Counted from the first letter of the stretch, positions 38,491 to 48,765 are shown. The stretch: DNA of 64,000 nucleotides from Caballeronia sp. Lep1P3 (GCF_022879595.1 NZ_CP084265.1:310001-374000), one strand, 5' to 3'. Notes: generated by a model from the sequence alone, not told the origin. Numbers and translations: made by a program.

Positions 38491-40324
38491 GCTTTTCCGT
38501 ATCGTTGCGCGCCGAGGCTGGGGCGCCGTCCTGTTGCTCGCGATGGCGTGCGTCATGGGCGGCACGGCGCGCGCGGCCGATGACTTCCTGGATCCCGGCG
38601 TCGCGTTCAAGTTCAGCGCGTCCGAGCAGCCGGGCGAAGTCGACGTGCGATACAAGATTGCCGACGGCTACTACATGTATCGCGAGCGTTTCGCGTTCGC
38701 CGTGAAAAGCGGCGGCGCGACCATCGGCGCGGCGCAACTGCCCGCAGGCAAGGTCCACTTCGATCAGACGTTCAACAAGGACGTCGAGACATACCGCGGT
38801 GAACTGCTGATCCGCATCCCCGTCGCTCAGGCGAGCGGTCCGTTCGAATTGGCTGTGACGTCGCAGGGCTGCGCGGATCAGGGAATCTGCTATCCGCCGA
38901 TGGAGCGCACCTATCGCGTGAAGGGCGAGGCGCTCGAGCCGGCGGGCGCATCGGCATCGCGGGCGACGGATAAGGCGGCAGACCGTTCCCAGTCCTGGTT
39001 CGAACGTGCCAAGAGCGCGGACTATGCCGAGTCGATGCTCCTGGGCGGCGGCTTTTTCGCCGTCGTGGGCCTGTACTTCGTGGCCGGCATGGTTCTCAGC
39101 CTGCTCCCGTGCTCATATCCGATGATTCCCATTCTCTCCGCGATCATCGTAGGAGAAGGCGCACGCGTCACACGCGGACGCGGATTCGCATTGTCGGTCT
39201 CATATGTCGTCGGCATGGCGCTGGTTTATACGGCGCTTGGCGTCGCTGCCGCGCTTATCGGCCAAAGCCTGGGGGCTTGGCTGCAAAATCCGTGGGTGCT
39301 CGGCGCATTCGGCGTGCTGCTGGCGGCCTTTGCGGTCGCGCTCATTTCTGGCGTCGACATAACCTTGCCCGAGCGCTGGCAGAGTGGCGTGAACGAGGCG
39401 TCGCAGAGGCGCAGCGGCGGCAAGTTCGCCGCCGTTGCCGTAATGGGCGCGCTGTCGGCGCTCGTGGTCGGCGCGTGCATGACCGCACCGCTTTTCGCGG
39501 TGCTCGCCTTCATCGCGCATACGGGCAACGCGATGCTCGGCGCGGCGGCGTTATTCGCAATGGGCATCGGTCTGGGCGTCCCGCTGCTCGTGATCGGCCT
39601 CGGCGCCGGTTCGATTCTGCCTCGCGCAGGCGCCTGGATGGATGGCGTGAAAGTGTTCTTCGGCGTAGCGCTGGTGGCGGCTGCCTTGTGGATCGTCTGG
39701 CCGGTGATCGGCAGCGTCGCGCGGATGCTGCTCGGCGCGCTGTGGCTGCTGACCGCCGCCGCGTCGCTCGGCGTGTTCGGCTCTGGCGCGAGCGCGTCTG
39801 CGAACGTGTGGAAGCGCCTCGGGCGTGGGCTCGGCGCGGCTTTCGCGGTGTGGGCGGCGGCGCTCCTTCTCGGTTTGGCCGCGGGATCGACCGATCCGTT
39901 GCGCCCGCTCGCAATCCTCGCTTCGCGCGCCGATCTCACCGCGACCACGGACGCGCAAACGCGAACGCCCGTGTTCGCGCCGGTGCGCTCGTCGACGGAA
40001 CTGGATTCGGCCGTGAAAGCCGCCGCGCGTCCCGCGATGCTCGACTTCTACGCGGACTGGTGCGTGTCCTGCAAGGAAATGGAGAACCTGACGTTCTCCG
40101 ATGCCCGCGTTCAGGCGCGTCTTGCGCAGCTCAACTTGCTGCGCGCCGACGTCACCGCGAACAACCCGGCCGACCAGACGCTTCTCAAGCGCTTCGGGCT
40201 TTTTGGTCCGCCCGGGATCATCTTCTTCGACGCGCGCGGAAACGAGGTGGCGCGGGTCGTCGGCTACGAATCGGCGGATACGTTCCTGAAGAGCCTCGAC
40301 AAGCTCGCTTCATCGAACGGATAA
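38483..40324 (+). CDS. dsbD: Thiol:disulfide interchange protein DsbD
   Basis: DsbD carries electrons from cytoplasmic thioredoxin to periplasmic DsbC-type isomerases and cytochrome c maturation. The 613-residue protein has a signal peptide (cleavage near ARA, residue 33). The periplasmic domain has C130 and C136 (GCADQGIC). The membrane domain of about eight helices has C210 (LLPCSYP) and C332 (GACMTAP), and the C-terminal thioredoxin domain has WCVSCK (C527, C530). All six redox cysteines are present. The ATG at 38483 overlaps cutA. Upstream in-frame codons lie inside cutA and are rejected. Confidence 0.95.
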   Translation: MFELFRIVARRGWGAVLLLAMACVMGGTARAADDFLDPGVAFKFSASEQPGEVDVRYKIADGYYMYRERFAFAVKSGGATIGAAQLPAGKVHFDQTFNKDVETYRGELLIRIPVAQASGPFELAVTSQGCADQGICYPPMERTYRVKGEALEPAGASASRATDKAADRSQSWFERAKSADYAESMLLGGGFFAVVGLYFVAGMVLSLLPCSYPMIPILSAIIVGEGARVTRGRGFALSVSYVVGMALVYTALGVAAALIGQSLGAWLQNPWVLGAFGVLLAAFAVALISGVDITLPERWQSGVNEASQRRSGGKFAAVAVMGALSALVVGACMTAPLFAVLAFIAHTGNAMLGAAALFAMGIGLGVPLLVIGLGAGSILPRAGAWMDGVKVFFGVALVAAALWIVWPVIGSVARMLLGALWLLTAAASLGVFGSGASASANVWKRLGRGLGAAFAVWAAALLLGLAAGSTDPLRPLAILASRADLTATTDAQTRTPVFAPVRSSTELDSAVKAAARPAMLDFYADWCVSCKEMENLTFSDARVQARLAQLNLLRADVTANNPADQTLLKRFGLFGPPGIIFFDARGNEVARVVGYESADTFLKSLDKLASSNG

Positions 40325-40328
40325 ACAA

Positions 40329-40359
40329 AAAGGGCGATGCGCGAACCGCATCGCCCTTT
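40329..40359. terminator. Bidirectional terminator between dsbD and hemB
   Basis: AAAGGGCGATGCG and CGCATCGCCCTTT form a 13-bp perfect stem around CGAAC. A/T runs on both sides let it serve the convergent dsbD (plus) and hemB (minus) transcripts. Confidence 0.93.
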
Positions 40360-40380
40360 CGCATTCAGGAAGCTGACTTC

Positions 40381-41403
<1,023 letters not shown>

Positions 41404-41500
41404 TCAGGGGAGAGGTCCAAAACGCGCTCTGCGGCGCTGAGAGCCAGGCTGGACAAGCCGGGCGCCGTTCCGGAAACGTTTCGAGACAATGGTATATCAT

Positions 41501-41610
41501 AGCCAGCGGGCAAGGCGCTTGCGCCGCGCTCCCCGCTTCTCCTCCCTGAGCGGGTGCCTGTCGAAATTCGATTAGGCTATTAACCCGCCGCCATGCGGCG
41601 GGTTTTTTTA
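41501..41610 (+). ncRNA. Candidate small RNA with anti-SD loop
   Basis: The 263-base gap between two minus-strand genes (hemB, engB) contains a strong plus-strand terminator at 41583-41610 with no plus-strand gene to serve. Upstream is a hairpin, CCCGCT (41532-41537) with AGCGGG (41549-41554). Its 11-base loop TCTCCTCCCTG is complementary to Shine-Dalgarno sequences. A second small stem lies at 41514-41525 (GGCG/CGCC). A -10-like TATATC or TATCAT is at 41493-41500, but I see no good -35 box. The start is therefore a guess. No homologue was searched for. Confidence 0.4.
41583..41610 (+). terminator. Orphan plus-strand intrinsic terminator
   Basis: AACCCGCCGC and GCGGCGGGTT form a 10-bp stem with the 3-base loop CAT, followed by seven T in all on the plus strand. 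On the minus strand, where engB ends 33 bases before it, the tail is only TTAAT, so it is a much weaker terminator for engB. It is best explained by a plus-strand transcript, possibly the candidate small RNA. Confidence 0.85.
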
Positions 41611-41642
41611 TGTCCGCTCGCCTGTGCGCCGCCGCCGGTCCG

Positions 41643-42296
41643 TCACTGGGCAGCGTCTTCCGAAGACGTGTCCTCGGGAATCAGCCAGCTTTCGATCAGT
41701 TCGTGCGCTTCTTCCAGGCCCGTGCGTTTGAGCGCCGAAAAAAGCTGCACGCTCAACTCACCGCGATAACCCGCCGCCTTGTATTCGCCGAAGGCCTTCT
41801 GCGTCGCGCGCAGTGCGTTCGTCATCTCTTGTCGCGTCAATTTGTCGCACTTCGTGAGGAGCGCGTGGATCGGCTTGCCAGTGGGCGCGAACCAGTCGAC
41901 CATGATCCGGTCCAGTTCCGTCAGCGGACGGCGCGAATCCATCATCAGGATCATGCCGCGCAACTGCGCGCGGCTTTGCAGATACGTGGACAGCAACTGC
42001 TGCCAGTGCGCCTTGGCCGCGCCGGGAACTTCGGCGTAGCCGTAACCCGGCAAATCGACGAGATGTCCGACCGGCGCCGCCTCCGGTCCGACCGAGAAGT
42101 AATTGATGTGCTGCGTGCGTCCCGGCGTCTTGCTCGCAAACGCGAGGCGTTTCTGGTTGCACAGCACGTTGATCGCCGTGGACTTGCCGGCGTTCGAACG
42201 TCCCGCGAAGGCGACTTCCGGCTGAGGCGTGGGCGGAAGATCGCGCAGATGATTGACCGTGGTGAAGAAGCGAGCTTGATGAAGCAGAAATGACAT
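41643..42296 (-). CDS. engB: Ribosome biogenesis GTPase EngB (YsxC/YihA)
   Basis: EngB is an essential GTPase that helps assemble the 50S subunit. The chosen start (42296) gives 217 residues beginning [20 protein letters not shown]. The P-loop is GRSNAGKST near 32-40, the G3 motif is DLPGYG, and the G4 motif TKCD is present. Upstream in-frame codons extend through non-conserved sequence and are rejected, although no strong ribosome binding site is visible before the chosen start. It is divergent from the cytochrome c4 gene. Confidence 0.95.
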   Translation of the reverse strand: MSFLLHQARFFTTVNHLRDLPPTPQPEVAFAGRSNAGKSTAINVLCNQKRLAFASKTPGRTQHINYFSVGPEAAPVGHLVDLPGYGYAEVPGAAKAHWQQLLSTYLQSRAQLRGMILMMDSRRPLTELDRIMVDWFAPTGKPIHALLTKCDKLTRQEMTNALRATQKAFGEYKAAGYRGELSVQLFSALKRTGLEEAHELIESWLIPEDTSSEDAAQ

Positions 42297-42389
42297 TGGC
42301 GGGAGACCGAGAGAGCGGCGTTGACTGAAGCCTAGAGAACCCCGGCAATACTGGGCATGCCCCGACTGGCGTCTTTGCGTGTAGCGGGT

Positions 42390-42401
42390 TATTGTACAAT
42401 A
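42390..42401. promoter_or_regulatory. Palindromic -10 region, divergent engB/cytochrome c4
   Basis: TATTGTACAATA is a perfect 12-base palindrome containing TACAAT on both strands. It could serve as a -10 box in each direction for the divergent genes engB and the cytochrome c4 gene. The -35 regions (TCTTTG on plus at 42372-42377, GTCTTT on minus at 42414-42419) are weak. Promoter function is an inference. Confidence 0.45.
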
Positions 42402-42558
42402 CGACGGATTTTTAAAGACCCGCGAGGGTGCAAGACCCAAGCCGCAGGCGTCACCCACAGCTTTGCACGGGATCGGAGACAGGCGCTTTCGCGCCGGCTG
42501 CGATCGACAAGGAGCGAAAGTTTCAGGGCGTCTTTGAGCCCTTCGTTCGGGTACCTTG

Positions 42559-42584
42559 CGGCAGTTCGGCTGCCGTCGTTTTTT
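42559..42584 (+). promoter_or_regulatory. Terminator-like hairpin in cytochrome c4 leader
   Basis: CGGCAG (42559-42564) and CTGCCG (42570-42575) form a 6-bp stem around TTCGG, followed by TCG and six T (42579-42584). It lies 42 bases before the cytochrome c4 start, within an otherwise gene-free leader of about 225 bases (42402-42626). It may be an attenuator. The rest of the 330-base gap holds several short GC-rich stems and no gene that I can support. Confidence 0.55.
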
Positions 42585-42626
42585 GCAGAACCTCCATTCT
42601 CACAAGACGAAAAACAGGGTACGCGA

Positions 42627-43307
42627 ATGAACCGACTGTACAAGTCTCTGGCGGTGCACAAGGCGGTACTTAAGGCAGCGGCGGCTTTCAGTGTGGGTCT
42701 GGTCGGATTGGCGGGATCAGTGAGTGCGGCCGAGCCCGCGCAGCCGGCCAAGCCGGATGTGACGAGAGGGCAGGCCATCGCGACGCAGGTGTGCGCGGCG
42801 TGTCACGCGGCGGACGGCAATAGCGCCGGCGCTGCTTTTCCGAAGCTCGCGGGTCAGCACGCCGAATACATCGTCAAGCAATTGAAGGATTACAAGACGC
42901 AGCCGGGCGCGAAGGCGCCGGCGCGCAACAATCCGATCATGACGGGCATCGCGGGCGCGCTGTCCGATCAGGACATGGTGAACGTGGCGGCGTACTTCGC
43001 GTCGCAGAAAACCAAGCCCAACTACGCGCGCGACAAGAACGACGTCGCGCTCGGCCAGAAGATCTACCGCGGCGGCATCGCGGACAAGGGCGTGCCGGCG
43101 TGCGCCGCGTGTCACGGTGCCACCGGCCTCGGCATCCCGGTGCAGTATCCCCGGTTGTCGTGGCAGTGGGGCGACTACACCGTCGCGCAGCTCAACGCGT
43201 TCGCGCAAGGCACGCGGAACAACAGCGAGCCGATGCATGCCATCGCGTCGCGCCTGAACGACGCGGAAATGAAGGCGGTCGCGGATTACGTCGCCGGATT
43301 GCACTAA
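42627..43307 (+). CDS. Di-haem cytochrome c4
   Basis: This is a periplasmic electron carrier between the bc1 complex and terminal oxidases. The 226-residue preprotein has a signal peptide (residues 1-34, cleavage near VSAA) and two CxxCH haem sites, CAACH at 56-60 and 159-163. Candidate axial methionines are M105 and M203. The two similar halves are the cytochrome c4 layout. The start MNRLYKSLAV is chosen because it gives a proper signal peptide; the longer reading from 42357 covers leader sequence. The next genes, resB-ccsB, assemble such cytochromes. Confidence 0.93.
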   Translation: MNRLYKSLAVHKAVLKAAAAFSVGLVGLAGSVSAAEPAQPAKPDVTRGQAIATQVCAACHAADGNSAGAAFPKLAGQHAEYIVKQLKDYKTQPGAKAPARNNPIMTGIAGALSDQDMVNVAAYFASQKTKPNYARDKNDVALGQKIYRGGIADKGVPACAACHGATGLGIPVQYPRLSWQWGDYTVAQLNAFAQGTRNNSEPMHAIASRLNDAEMKAVADYVAGLH

Positions 43308-43417
43308 ACGCAGCACGCGGCGTCCCGCGTTTCCCGTGACCGAGCCACTCAGCGCGAACGCCGGGAATCGCCGATACTACGCACCGAGCCGGTCGAAGAG
43401 GCCGGCGCCAAAACAAG

Positions 43418-43468
43418 AAAAGGGTGGGACGTCGGTCGGTCAGACCGCTTGCGTCTCCACCCTTTTTT
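43418..43468 (+). terminator. Terminator after cytochrome c4
   Basis: AAAAGGGTGG (43418-43427) and CCACCCTTTT (43457-43466) form a stem that continues through inner pairings GACG/CGTC and GGTC/GACC, followed by T residues. It lies 110 bases after the cytochrome stop and 20 bases before the resB start. Confidence 0.85.
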
Positions 43469-43487
43469 GCTGTCAGCCGGAGTTTGA

Positions 43488-45734
43488 ATGAGCGTCACCA
43501 CATCGGGATTGCAGTCGAAGTCGGGCCGTCGCGCCGTCAGGCATTTCGTCGAGCTCGTGAGTTCGATGCGCTTTGCCATCGCTTTGCTTGTCGTACTGGC
43601 GATTGCGAGCATCATCGGGACGGTGCTCACGCAGGAAGACCCGTATCCCAACTACGTCAACCAGTTCGGCCCGTTCTGGGCGGACATCTTCCGTGGCGTG
43701 AGCCTCTATAACGTGTACAGCGCGTGGTGGTTCATGCTGATACTCGTTTTCCTGGTGATTTCCGTGTCGCTGTGCGTCGTGCGCAACGGCCCGAAGATGA
43801 TCGCGGACATGAAGAGCTGGAAAGACCGCGTGCACGAAGGCAGCCTGCGGGCGTTTCATCACAAGGGCGAGTTCGCGGTGCCGGCGGATCGCGCGCAGAC
43901 GGCCGCGACGCTCGAGCGCCTCAGCGCGAAGATGGGCTATCGCTTCGTGAGGCGCGAAACCGACACGGGCGCGACGCTCATCGCCGGCAAACGCGGGGCG
44001 CTCACGAAAATCGGCTATATCTCGGCGCACCTCGCGATCGTCGTGATCTGTATCGGCGGGCTGCTCGACAGCAACTTGCCGATCAAGCTGCAAATGTGGC
44101 TCTTCGACAAGACGCCAATCAACACGAACGCCGTCATCAACGACATTTCCGCCGAGCATCGCCTGTCCACGTCGAACCCGACCTTCCGCGGCTACGCGTG
44201 GGTGCCGGAAGGCCAGTACGTCGGCACGGCCATTCTGAATCAGCAGGACGGCTCGATCATTCAGGACCTGCCGTTCTCCATTCAGCTCGACAAGTTCATC
44301 GTCGATTACTACTCGACCGGCATGCCGAAGCTCTTCGCGAGCGACATCGTCGTGATCGATCACAAGACGGGCAAGCGCATCCCGGCGCGCGTCGAAGTGA
44401 ACAAGCCGTTCACATATGACGGCGTTTCCATCTATCAATCTAGCTTTCAGGACGGCGGCTCGAAGCTCCAGATGACCGCCTGGCCGATGACCGGCGGCAG
44501 CGCGCAGACCGCGCCCTTCAACGGAACGATCGGCGGCAACGCGCCCATCGCCGCGCAGTTCGCGGGCGCGAAGGGCGAAACCGTCGAGTTCACGGATTTC
44601 CGCGCAATCAACGTGGAGAACATGACGGACGGCAGCGGTGCGTCGGACGCGCGCGGCGTCGGCAAGAAGGAAACGCTGCGCGATGCGTTCGACGAGCGCC
44701 TCGGCTCCGGCGCGAAGACGTCGAAGCCGACGGACCTGCGCAACATCGGCCCGTCGGTGCAGTACAAGGTGCGTAGCACGGACGGTCAGGCGCGCGAGTA
44801 CAGCAACTACATGTTGCCGGTGGATGTCGGCGGTCAGCGGATGTTTCTGGCCGGCATGCGCCTGAGTCCGAACGATCCGTTCCGCTATCTGCGCATTCCC
44901 GCCGACGACGGCGGCACGGTCAAGCAGTGGATGCAGTTGCGCGCCGCACTCGAAACGCCCGCGACGCGCGCGGCCGCGGCGCACCGGTTCGCCCTGCGTT
45001 CGGTGCCGCAGGAGAACGCGGACTTGCAGAAGCATCTGGAAGAAAGCGCGATCCGCGTGCTGAATCTCTTCGCCGGCGCGGCCGAAAACGGCGCGGCAAG
45101 CGCGAATCCTCAGTCGATTGGCGGCTTTCAGAGCATCGCCGGTTTCATCGACAAATCGGTGCCGAAGGCCGAACAGGAAAAAGCCGCGAGCCTTCTGATG
45201 CGGATGCTGGAAGGCGCGATGTGGGACGTCTGGCAGATGTCCCGCGAGCAGAACGGCCAGCCCGACGCGAAGATCGACGAGAAAAACACCGCGTTCGTTC
45301 AGGCGTCGATCAACGCGCTTTCTGACAGCTTTCTATACGGTTCTCCTGTCTTTCTGCAACTGGATTCCTTCAAGCAGGTGCAAGCCTCGGTATTCCAGTT
45401 GACGCGCGCGCCGGGTAAAAAAGTGGTGTATCTTGGCAGCCTCCTCCTCGTGATCGGCATCTTCTCGATGTTCTACGTCCGCGAACGCCGGCTCTGGTTC
45501 TGGCTCAAAGATTCAGGACAAGGCGGCGCGAGCGTGCTGATGGCGATGTCCACGGCGCGCAGAACGCTGGACTTCGAGAGGGAGTTCGAGCGCACGCGCG
45601 CGTCCGTCGCTGCGGCGCTGGGCGTTTCGCCGCTGGATCCGGCCGCTTCGCCGCTCGAACCCGCCGCGTCGAACGCGCACGCCGCGCCGCAATCGCAATC
45701 CGAAGCCGCGAGCTCGGAAGTTTCATCACGGTAA
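43488..45734 (+). CDS. resB: Cytochrome c biogenesis protein ResB (Ccs1)
   Basis: ResB with CcsB forms the system II machinery that exports haem and attaches it to CxxCH cytochromes. The 748-residue protein has transmembrane helices near 25-45, 80-98 and 165-185, a large periplasmic domain and a fourth helix near 640-665. This is followed by a hydrophilic tail rich in Ala, Ser and Glu. The N-terminal RHFVELVSSMRFAIALLVVL is typical. The stop is 4 bases before ccsB. Confidence 0.94.
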   Translation: MSVTTSGLQSKSGRRAVRHFVELVSSMRFAIALLVVLAIASIIGTVLTQEDPYPNYVNQFGPFWADIFRGVSLYNVYSAWWFMLILVFLVISVSLCVVRNGPKMIADMKSWKDRVHEGSLRAFHHKGEFAVPADRAQTAATLERLSAKMGYRFVRRETDTGATLIAGKRGALTKIGYISAHLAIVVICIGGLLDSNLPIKLQMWLFDKTPINTNAVINDISAEHRLSTSNPTFRGYAWVPEGQYVGTAILNQQDGSIIQDLPFSIQLDKFIVDYYSTGMPKLFASDIVVIDHKTGKRIPARVEVNKPFTYDGVSIYQSSFQDGGSKLQMTAWPMTGGSAQTAPFNGTIGGNAPIAAQFAGAKGETVEFTDFRAINVENMTDGSGASDARGVGKKETLRDAFDERLGSGAKTSKPTDLRNIGPSVQYKVRSTDGQAREYSNYMLPVDVGGQRMFLAGMRLSPNDPFRYLRIPADDGGTVKQWMQLRAALETPATRAAAAHRFALRSVPQENADLQKHLEESAIRVLNLFAGAAENGAASANPQSIGGFQSIAGFIDKSVPKAEQEKAASLLMRMLEGAMWDVWQMSREQNGQPDAKIDEKNTAFVQASINALSDSFLYGSPVFLQLDSFKQVQASVFQLTRAPGKKVVYLGSLLLVIGIFSMFYVRERRLWFWLKDSGQGGASVLMAMSTARRTLDFEREFERTRASVAAALGVSPLDPAASPLEPAASNAHAAPQSQSEAASSEVSSR

Positions 45735-45738
45735 GATC

Positions 45739-46941
45739 ATGGACCTCACACAGACTTCCTCCCACGCTTCCGTCAAGACGGAACGTCCGGCCCCGGGCCT
45801 TCCCGATATTGCCGCGTTCGACGATCGTCCGTTCTGGCGCAAACTCGGCGCACTGGACTGGCTCTTCGCGCTCGCGATGGTCGCCGGCGCGGGCTTCGCG
45901 CTCAACCGCTATCACGCGTACATGGACGTGTACGACACGGCGGTGCTGGTCGGCGCGGTGCCGACCTTCGTCGTGCTCGGCTGGCGCTGGAAGCCCGTGC
46001 GTCTGCTGATCGCGCTGATCGCGGTCATGGCGCTCGTCTCCATCCAGCTTTATCAGCACGACCTCGCGCGCGCGGACACCAATTTCTTCCTGAAGTACTT
46101 CCTGTCGAGCCAATCCGCGATTCTGTGGATGAGCGCGCTTTTCATCCTCGCGACGCTTTTTTACTGGATCGGGCTCGTCACGCGCTCGCAGACGGGCGGC
46201 GCGATCGGCTCGCGCATGACGTGGGCCGCGGTGCTGATGGGCTTCACGGGCATGATGGTGCGCTGGTACGAGTCGTACATGATCGGCAGCGATGTCGGCC
46301 ATATTCCTATCTCGAACCTGTACGAAGTGTTCGTGCTGTTCTGTCTCATCACGTCGCTCTTCTATCTGTACTACGAGCAGCATTACGCGACGCGTCAGAT
46401 GGGCGCGTTCGTGCTGCTCGTCATCAGCGCGGCGGTCGGCTTCCTGATGTGGTATTCGATTTCCCGCGACGCGCAGCAGATTCAGCCGCTCGTGCCCGCG
46501 CTGCAAAGCTGGTGGATGAAGATCCACGTCCCCGCGAACTTCATCGGTTACGGCAGCTTCGCACTCTCGGCGATGGTGTCCGTCGCGTATCTCTCGAAGC
46601 AGCGCGGCTTCTTGGCGGACCGCCTGCCGCCGCTCGAAGTGCTCGACGACGTCATGTACAAGTCGATCGCGGTCGGCTTCGCGTTCTTCACCATCGCGAC
46701 GATTCTCGGCGCGCTGTGGGCGGCGGAAGCGTGGGGCGGCTACTGGAGCTGGGACCCGAAGGAAACGTGGGCGCTGATCGTCTGGCTGAACTACGCGGCG
46801 TGGCTCCATATGCGGCTCATGAAGGGGCTGCGGGGAGCGGCGGCGGCGTGGTGGGCGCTGACGGGTCTCGTCGTGACGACGTTCGCGTTCCTCGGCGTCA
46901 ATATGTTCCTGTCGGGCTTGCACAGTTACGGCAAGCTGTAG
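45739..46941 (+). CDS. ccsB: Cytochrome c biogenesis protein CcsB (ResC/CcsA)
   Basis: CcsB is the haem-handling partner of ResB in cytochrome c synthesis. The 400-residue membrane protein has about eight helices. The tryptophan-rich haem-binding WWD motif reads [20 protein letters not shown] near 332-351, and histidine ligands lie in flanking loops. It follows resB directly and ends at a strong terminator. Confidence 0.95.
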   Translation: MDLTQTSSHASVKTERPAPGLPDIAAFDDRPFWRKLGALDWLFALAMVAGAGFALNRYHAYMDVYDTAVLVGAVPTFVVLGWRWKPVRLLIALIAVMALVSIQLYQHDLARADTNFFLKYFLSSQSAILWMSALFILATLFYWIGLVTRSQTGGAIGSRMTWAAVLMGFTGMMVRWYESYMIGSDVGHIPISNLYEVFVLFCLITSLFYLYYEQHYATRQMGAFVLLVISAAVGFLMWYSISRDAQQIQPLVPALQSWWMKIHVPANFIGYGSFALSAMVSVAYLSKQRGFLADRLPPLEVLDDVMYKSIAVGFAFFTIATILGALWAAEAWGGYWSWDPKETWALIVWLNYAAWLHMRLMKGLRGAAAAWWALTGLVVTTFAFLGVNMFLSGLHSYGKL

Positions 46942-46960
46942 GCCGCCGCATCGGAAAGAA

Positions 46961-46996
46961 AAAAACCGCCATGCGTGTGCGCTGGCGGTTTTTTTT
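46961..46996 (+). terminator. Intrinsic terminator after ccsB
   Basis: AAAAACCGCCA (46961-46971) and TGGCGGTTTTT (46983-46993) form an 11-bp stem, with eight T in all at the end. It closes the resB-ccsB unit before msrP. Confidence 0.95.
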
Positions 46997-47063
46997 CGTG
47001 TCAACGTGGAATACGGGCATCGGTTCTGCTGTTTGCCTGAGTATCGCGAAAGAGGAGTGGGGC

Positions 47064-48053
47064 ATGTGGATCAAACGCAATGCGGCGCTTTACGGCGATG
47101 ACATCGCCAGCCGCGAAATCACGCCGCGCGAGGTATTCGAGAACCGCCGCCGCGCATTGCGCTCGATCGGCGCGCTGGCGGCGGCAGGATTGGGCGGCGC
47201 GAGCGGTCTCGCGCACGCGACGCTGAGTTCGCCGGACGCGAAAGGCCAGAAGCTCGCCGCCAAAACCAACGCGAACTACGTCGCGCTCGACAAACCGACG
47301 CCGCTCAAGGACATCACGACCTACAACAACTTCTACGAGTTCGGCACCGACAAGGGCGATCCGGCAGAGCACGCCGGCACCTTGCGTCCGCGGCCGTGGA
47401 AGGTCTCGGTGGAAGGCGAGATCAAGAACCCGAAGGTCTACGATATCGACGGCCTCCTCAAGCTCGCGCCGCTCGAAGAACGCGTCTACCGGCTGCGCTG
47501 CGTCGAAGGCTGGTCGATGGTGATTCCGTGGATCGGCGTGTCGCTCTCCGAGCTGATCCGGCGCGCCGAGCCGTCCGGCAACGCAAAGTACGTGCAGTTC
47601 ATCACGCTCGCCGATTCATCGCAGATGCCGGGGCTTTCCACGCCGATTCTCGAATGGCCGTATTCCGAGGGTCTGCGCATGGACGAAGCGATGAACCCGC
47701 TCACGCTCTTGACCGTGGGTTTGTACGGCGAGGTGCTGCCGAACCAGAACGGCGCGCCGGTGCGCGTGGTCGTGCCGTGGAAGTACGGCTTCAAGAGCGC
47801 GAAGTCGCTCGTGAAGATCCGCTTTGTCGAAAAGCAGCCGCCGACGAGCTGGAACACCTACGCGCCGAACGAATACGGCTTCTACTCGAACGTGAATCCG
47901 AACGTCGATCATCCGCGCTGGAGTCAGGCGACGGAACGGCGCATCGGCGAGGACGGATTTTTCACGCCCAAGCGCAAGACGCTGATGTTCAACGGATACG
48001 GCGATCAGGTCGCGTCGCTGTATCGGGGCATGGACCTGAAGAAGAACTTCTGA
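47064..48053 (+). CDS. msrP: Periplasmic methionine sulfoxide reductase, Mo subunit MsrP
   Basis: MsrP (YedYZ family YedY) reduces methionine sulfoxide in periplasmic proteins, using a molybdenum cofactor. The 329-residue precursor has a Tat signal with RRR at 28-30 ([20 protein letters not shown]) and the molybdenum ligand C146 in [19 protein letters not shown] precedes the ATG at 47064. The open frame reaches far upstream through ccsB and that part is rejected. msrQ follows after 3 bases. Confidence 0.95.
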   Translation: MWIKRNAALYGDDIASREITPREVFENRRRALRSIGALAAAGLGGASGLAHATLSSPDAKGQKLAAKTNANYVALDKPTPLKDITTYNNFYEFGTDKGDPAEHAGTLRPRPWKVSVEGEIKNPKVYDIDGLLKLAPLEERVYRLRCVEGWSMVIPWIGVSLSELIRRAEPSGNAKYVQFITLADSSQMPGLSTPILEWPYSEGLRMDEAMNPLTLLTVGLYGEVLPNQNGAPVRVVVPWKYGFKSAKSLVKIRFVEKQPPTSWNTYAPNEYGFYSNVNPNVDHPRWSQATERRIGEDGFFTPKRKTLMFNGYGDQVASLYRGMDLKKNF

Positions 48054-48056
48054 ACG

Positions 48057-48716
48057 ATGCCGACCGCATCCGAAGTCGAAACGGCGCAGCCGCGCGCGCG
48101 CATCAAAAGCGGGCCGCGCTGGATCGCGCCCGTGAAGGTCGTGGTTTTCATCGCGGCGCTGTATCCGCTTGCGCGCATCGTGCTTCTGGGGACGACTGGC
48201 GCGTTCGGCGGCTTGAGCGCGAATCCGATCGAGTTCATCACGCGCTCGACCGGCCTCTGGACGCTCGTGTTCCTGTGCATCACGCTCGCGATCACGCCGC
48301 TCCGAAGGCTGACCGGCGTGGCCGCGCTCTTGCGATTTCGCCGGATGATCGGCCTGTACGCGTTCTTCTACGCCGTGCTGCATTTCACGACGTACATCTG
48401 GTTCGACAAATGGTTCGACGTCGCCGAGATCGTGAAGGACATCGGCAAGCGGCCGTTCATCACGGTCGGTTTCGCGGCGTTCGTCTTGCTGATTCCGCTT
48501 GCCGTCACGTCGCCCAAAGCGATGGTCCGCAGGCTCGGCCGTCGCTGGCAGACGCTGCATCGGGTCATCTATCTGATCGCCGCGCTCGCCATTCTGCATT
48601 TCTGGTGGATGAAGGCCGGCAAGCACGACTTCGAGCTGCCGAAAATCTACGGCGCCATCGTGATTGCGCTTCTCGGCTGGCGCGTGCTGGCCTGGTTCAA
48701 CGCAAGGCGCGCATAG
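48057..48716 (+). CDS. msrQ: MsrQ haem-binding membrane subunit
   Basis: MsrQ is the inner-membrane b-type haem protein that passes electrons from the respiratory chain to MsrP. The 219-residue protein has about six hydrophobic helices of the ferric-reductase-like fold. Candidate haem histidines lie in FYAVLHFTTYIWFD, LGRRWQTLHRVIYL and AILHFWWMKAGKHD. It is coupled to msrP and followed by a bidirectional terminator. Confidence 0.94.
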   Translation: MPTASEVETAQPRARIKSGPRWIAPVKVVVFIAALYPLARIVLLGTTGAFGGLSANPIEFITRSTGLWTLVFLCITLAITPLRRLTGVAALLRFRRMIGLYAFFYAVLHFTTYIWFDKWFDVAEIVKDIGKRPFITVGFAAFVLLIPLAVTSPKAMVRRLGRRWQTLHRVIYLIAALAILHFWWMKAGKHDFELPKIYGAIVIALLGWRVLAWFNARRA

Positions 48717-48745
48717 AAAAAGCGATGCCGCGGCATCGCTTTTTT
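48717..48745. terminator. Bidirectional terminator between msrQ and lysA
   Basis: AAAAAGCGATGCCG and CGGCATCGCTTTTT form a perfect 28-base palindrome, immediately after the msrQ stop, with one more T. It can end both msrQ (plus) and the convergent lysA (minus). Confidence 0.93.
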
Positions 48746-48765
48746 GTCTGCACTTTGGCCGGGCG

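Noticed and set aside
42428-42673. Possible small open frame in the cytochrome c4 leader
   Set aside because: No ribosome binding site, no conserved-looking composition, and it overlaps the cytochrome start in another frame.
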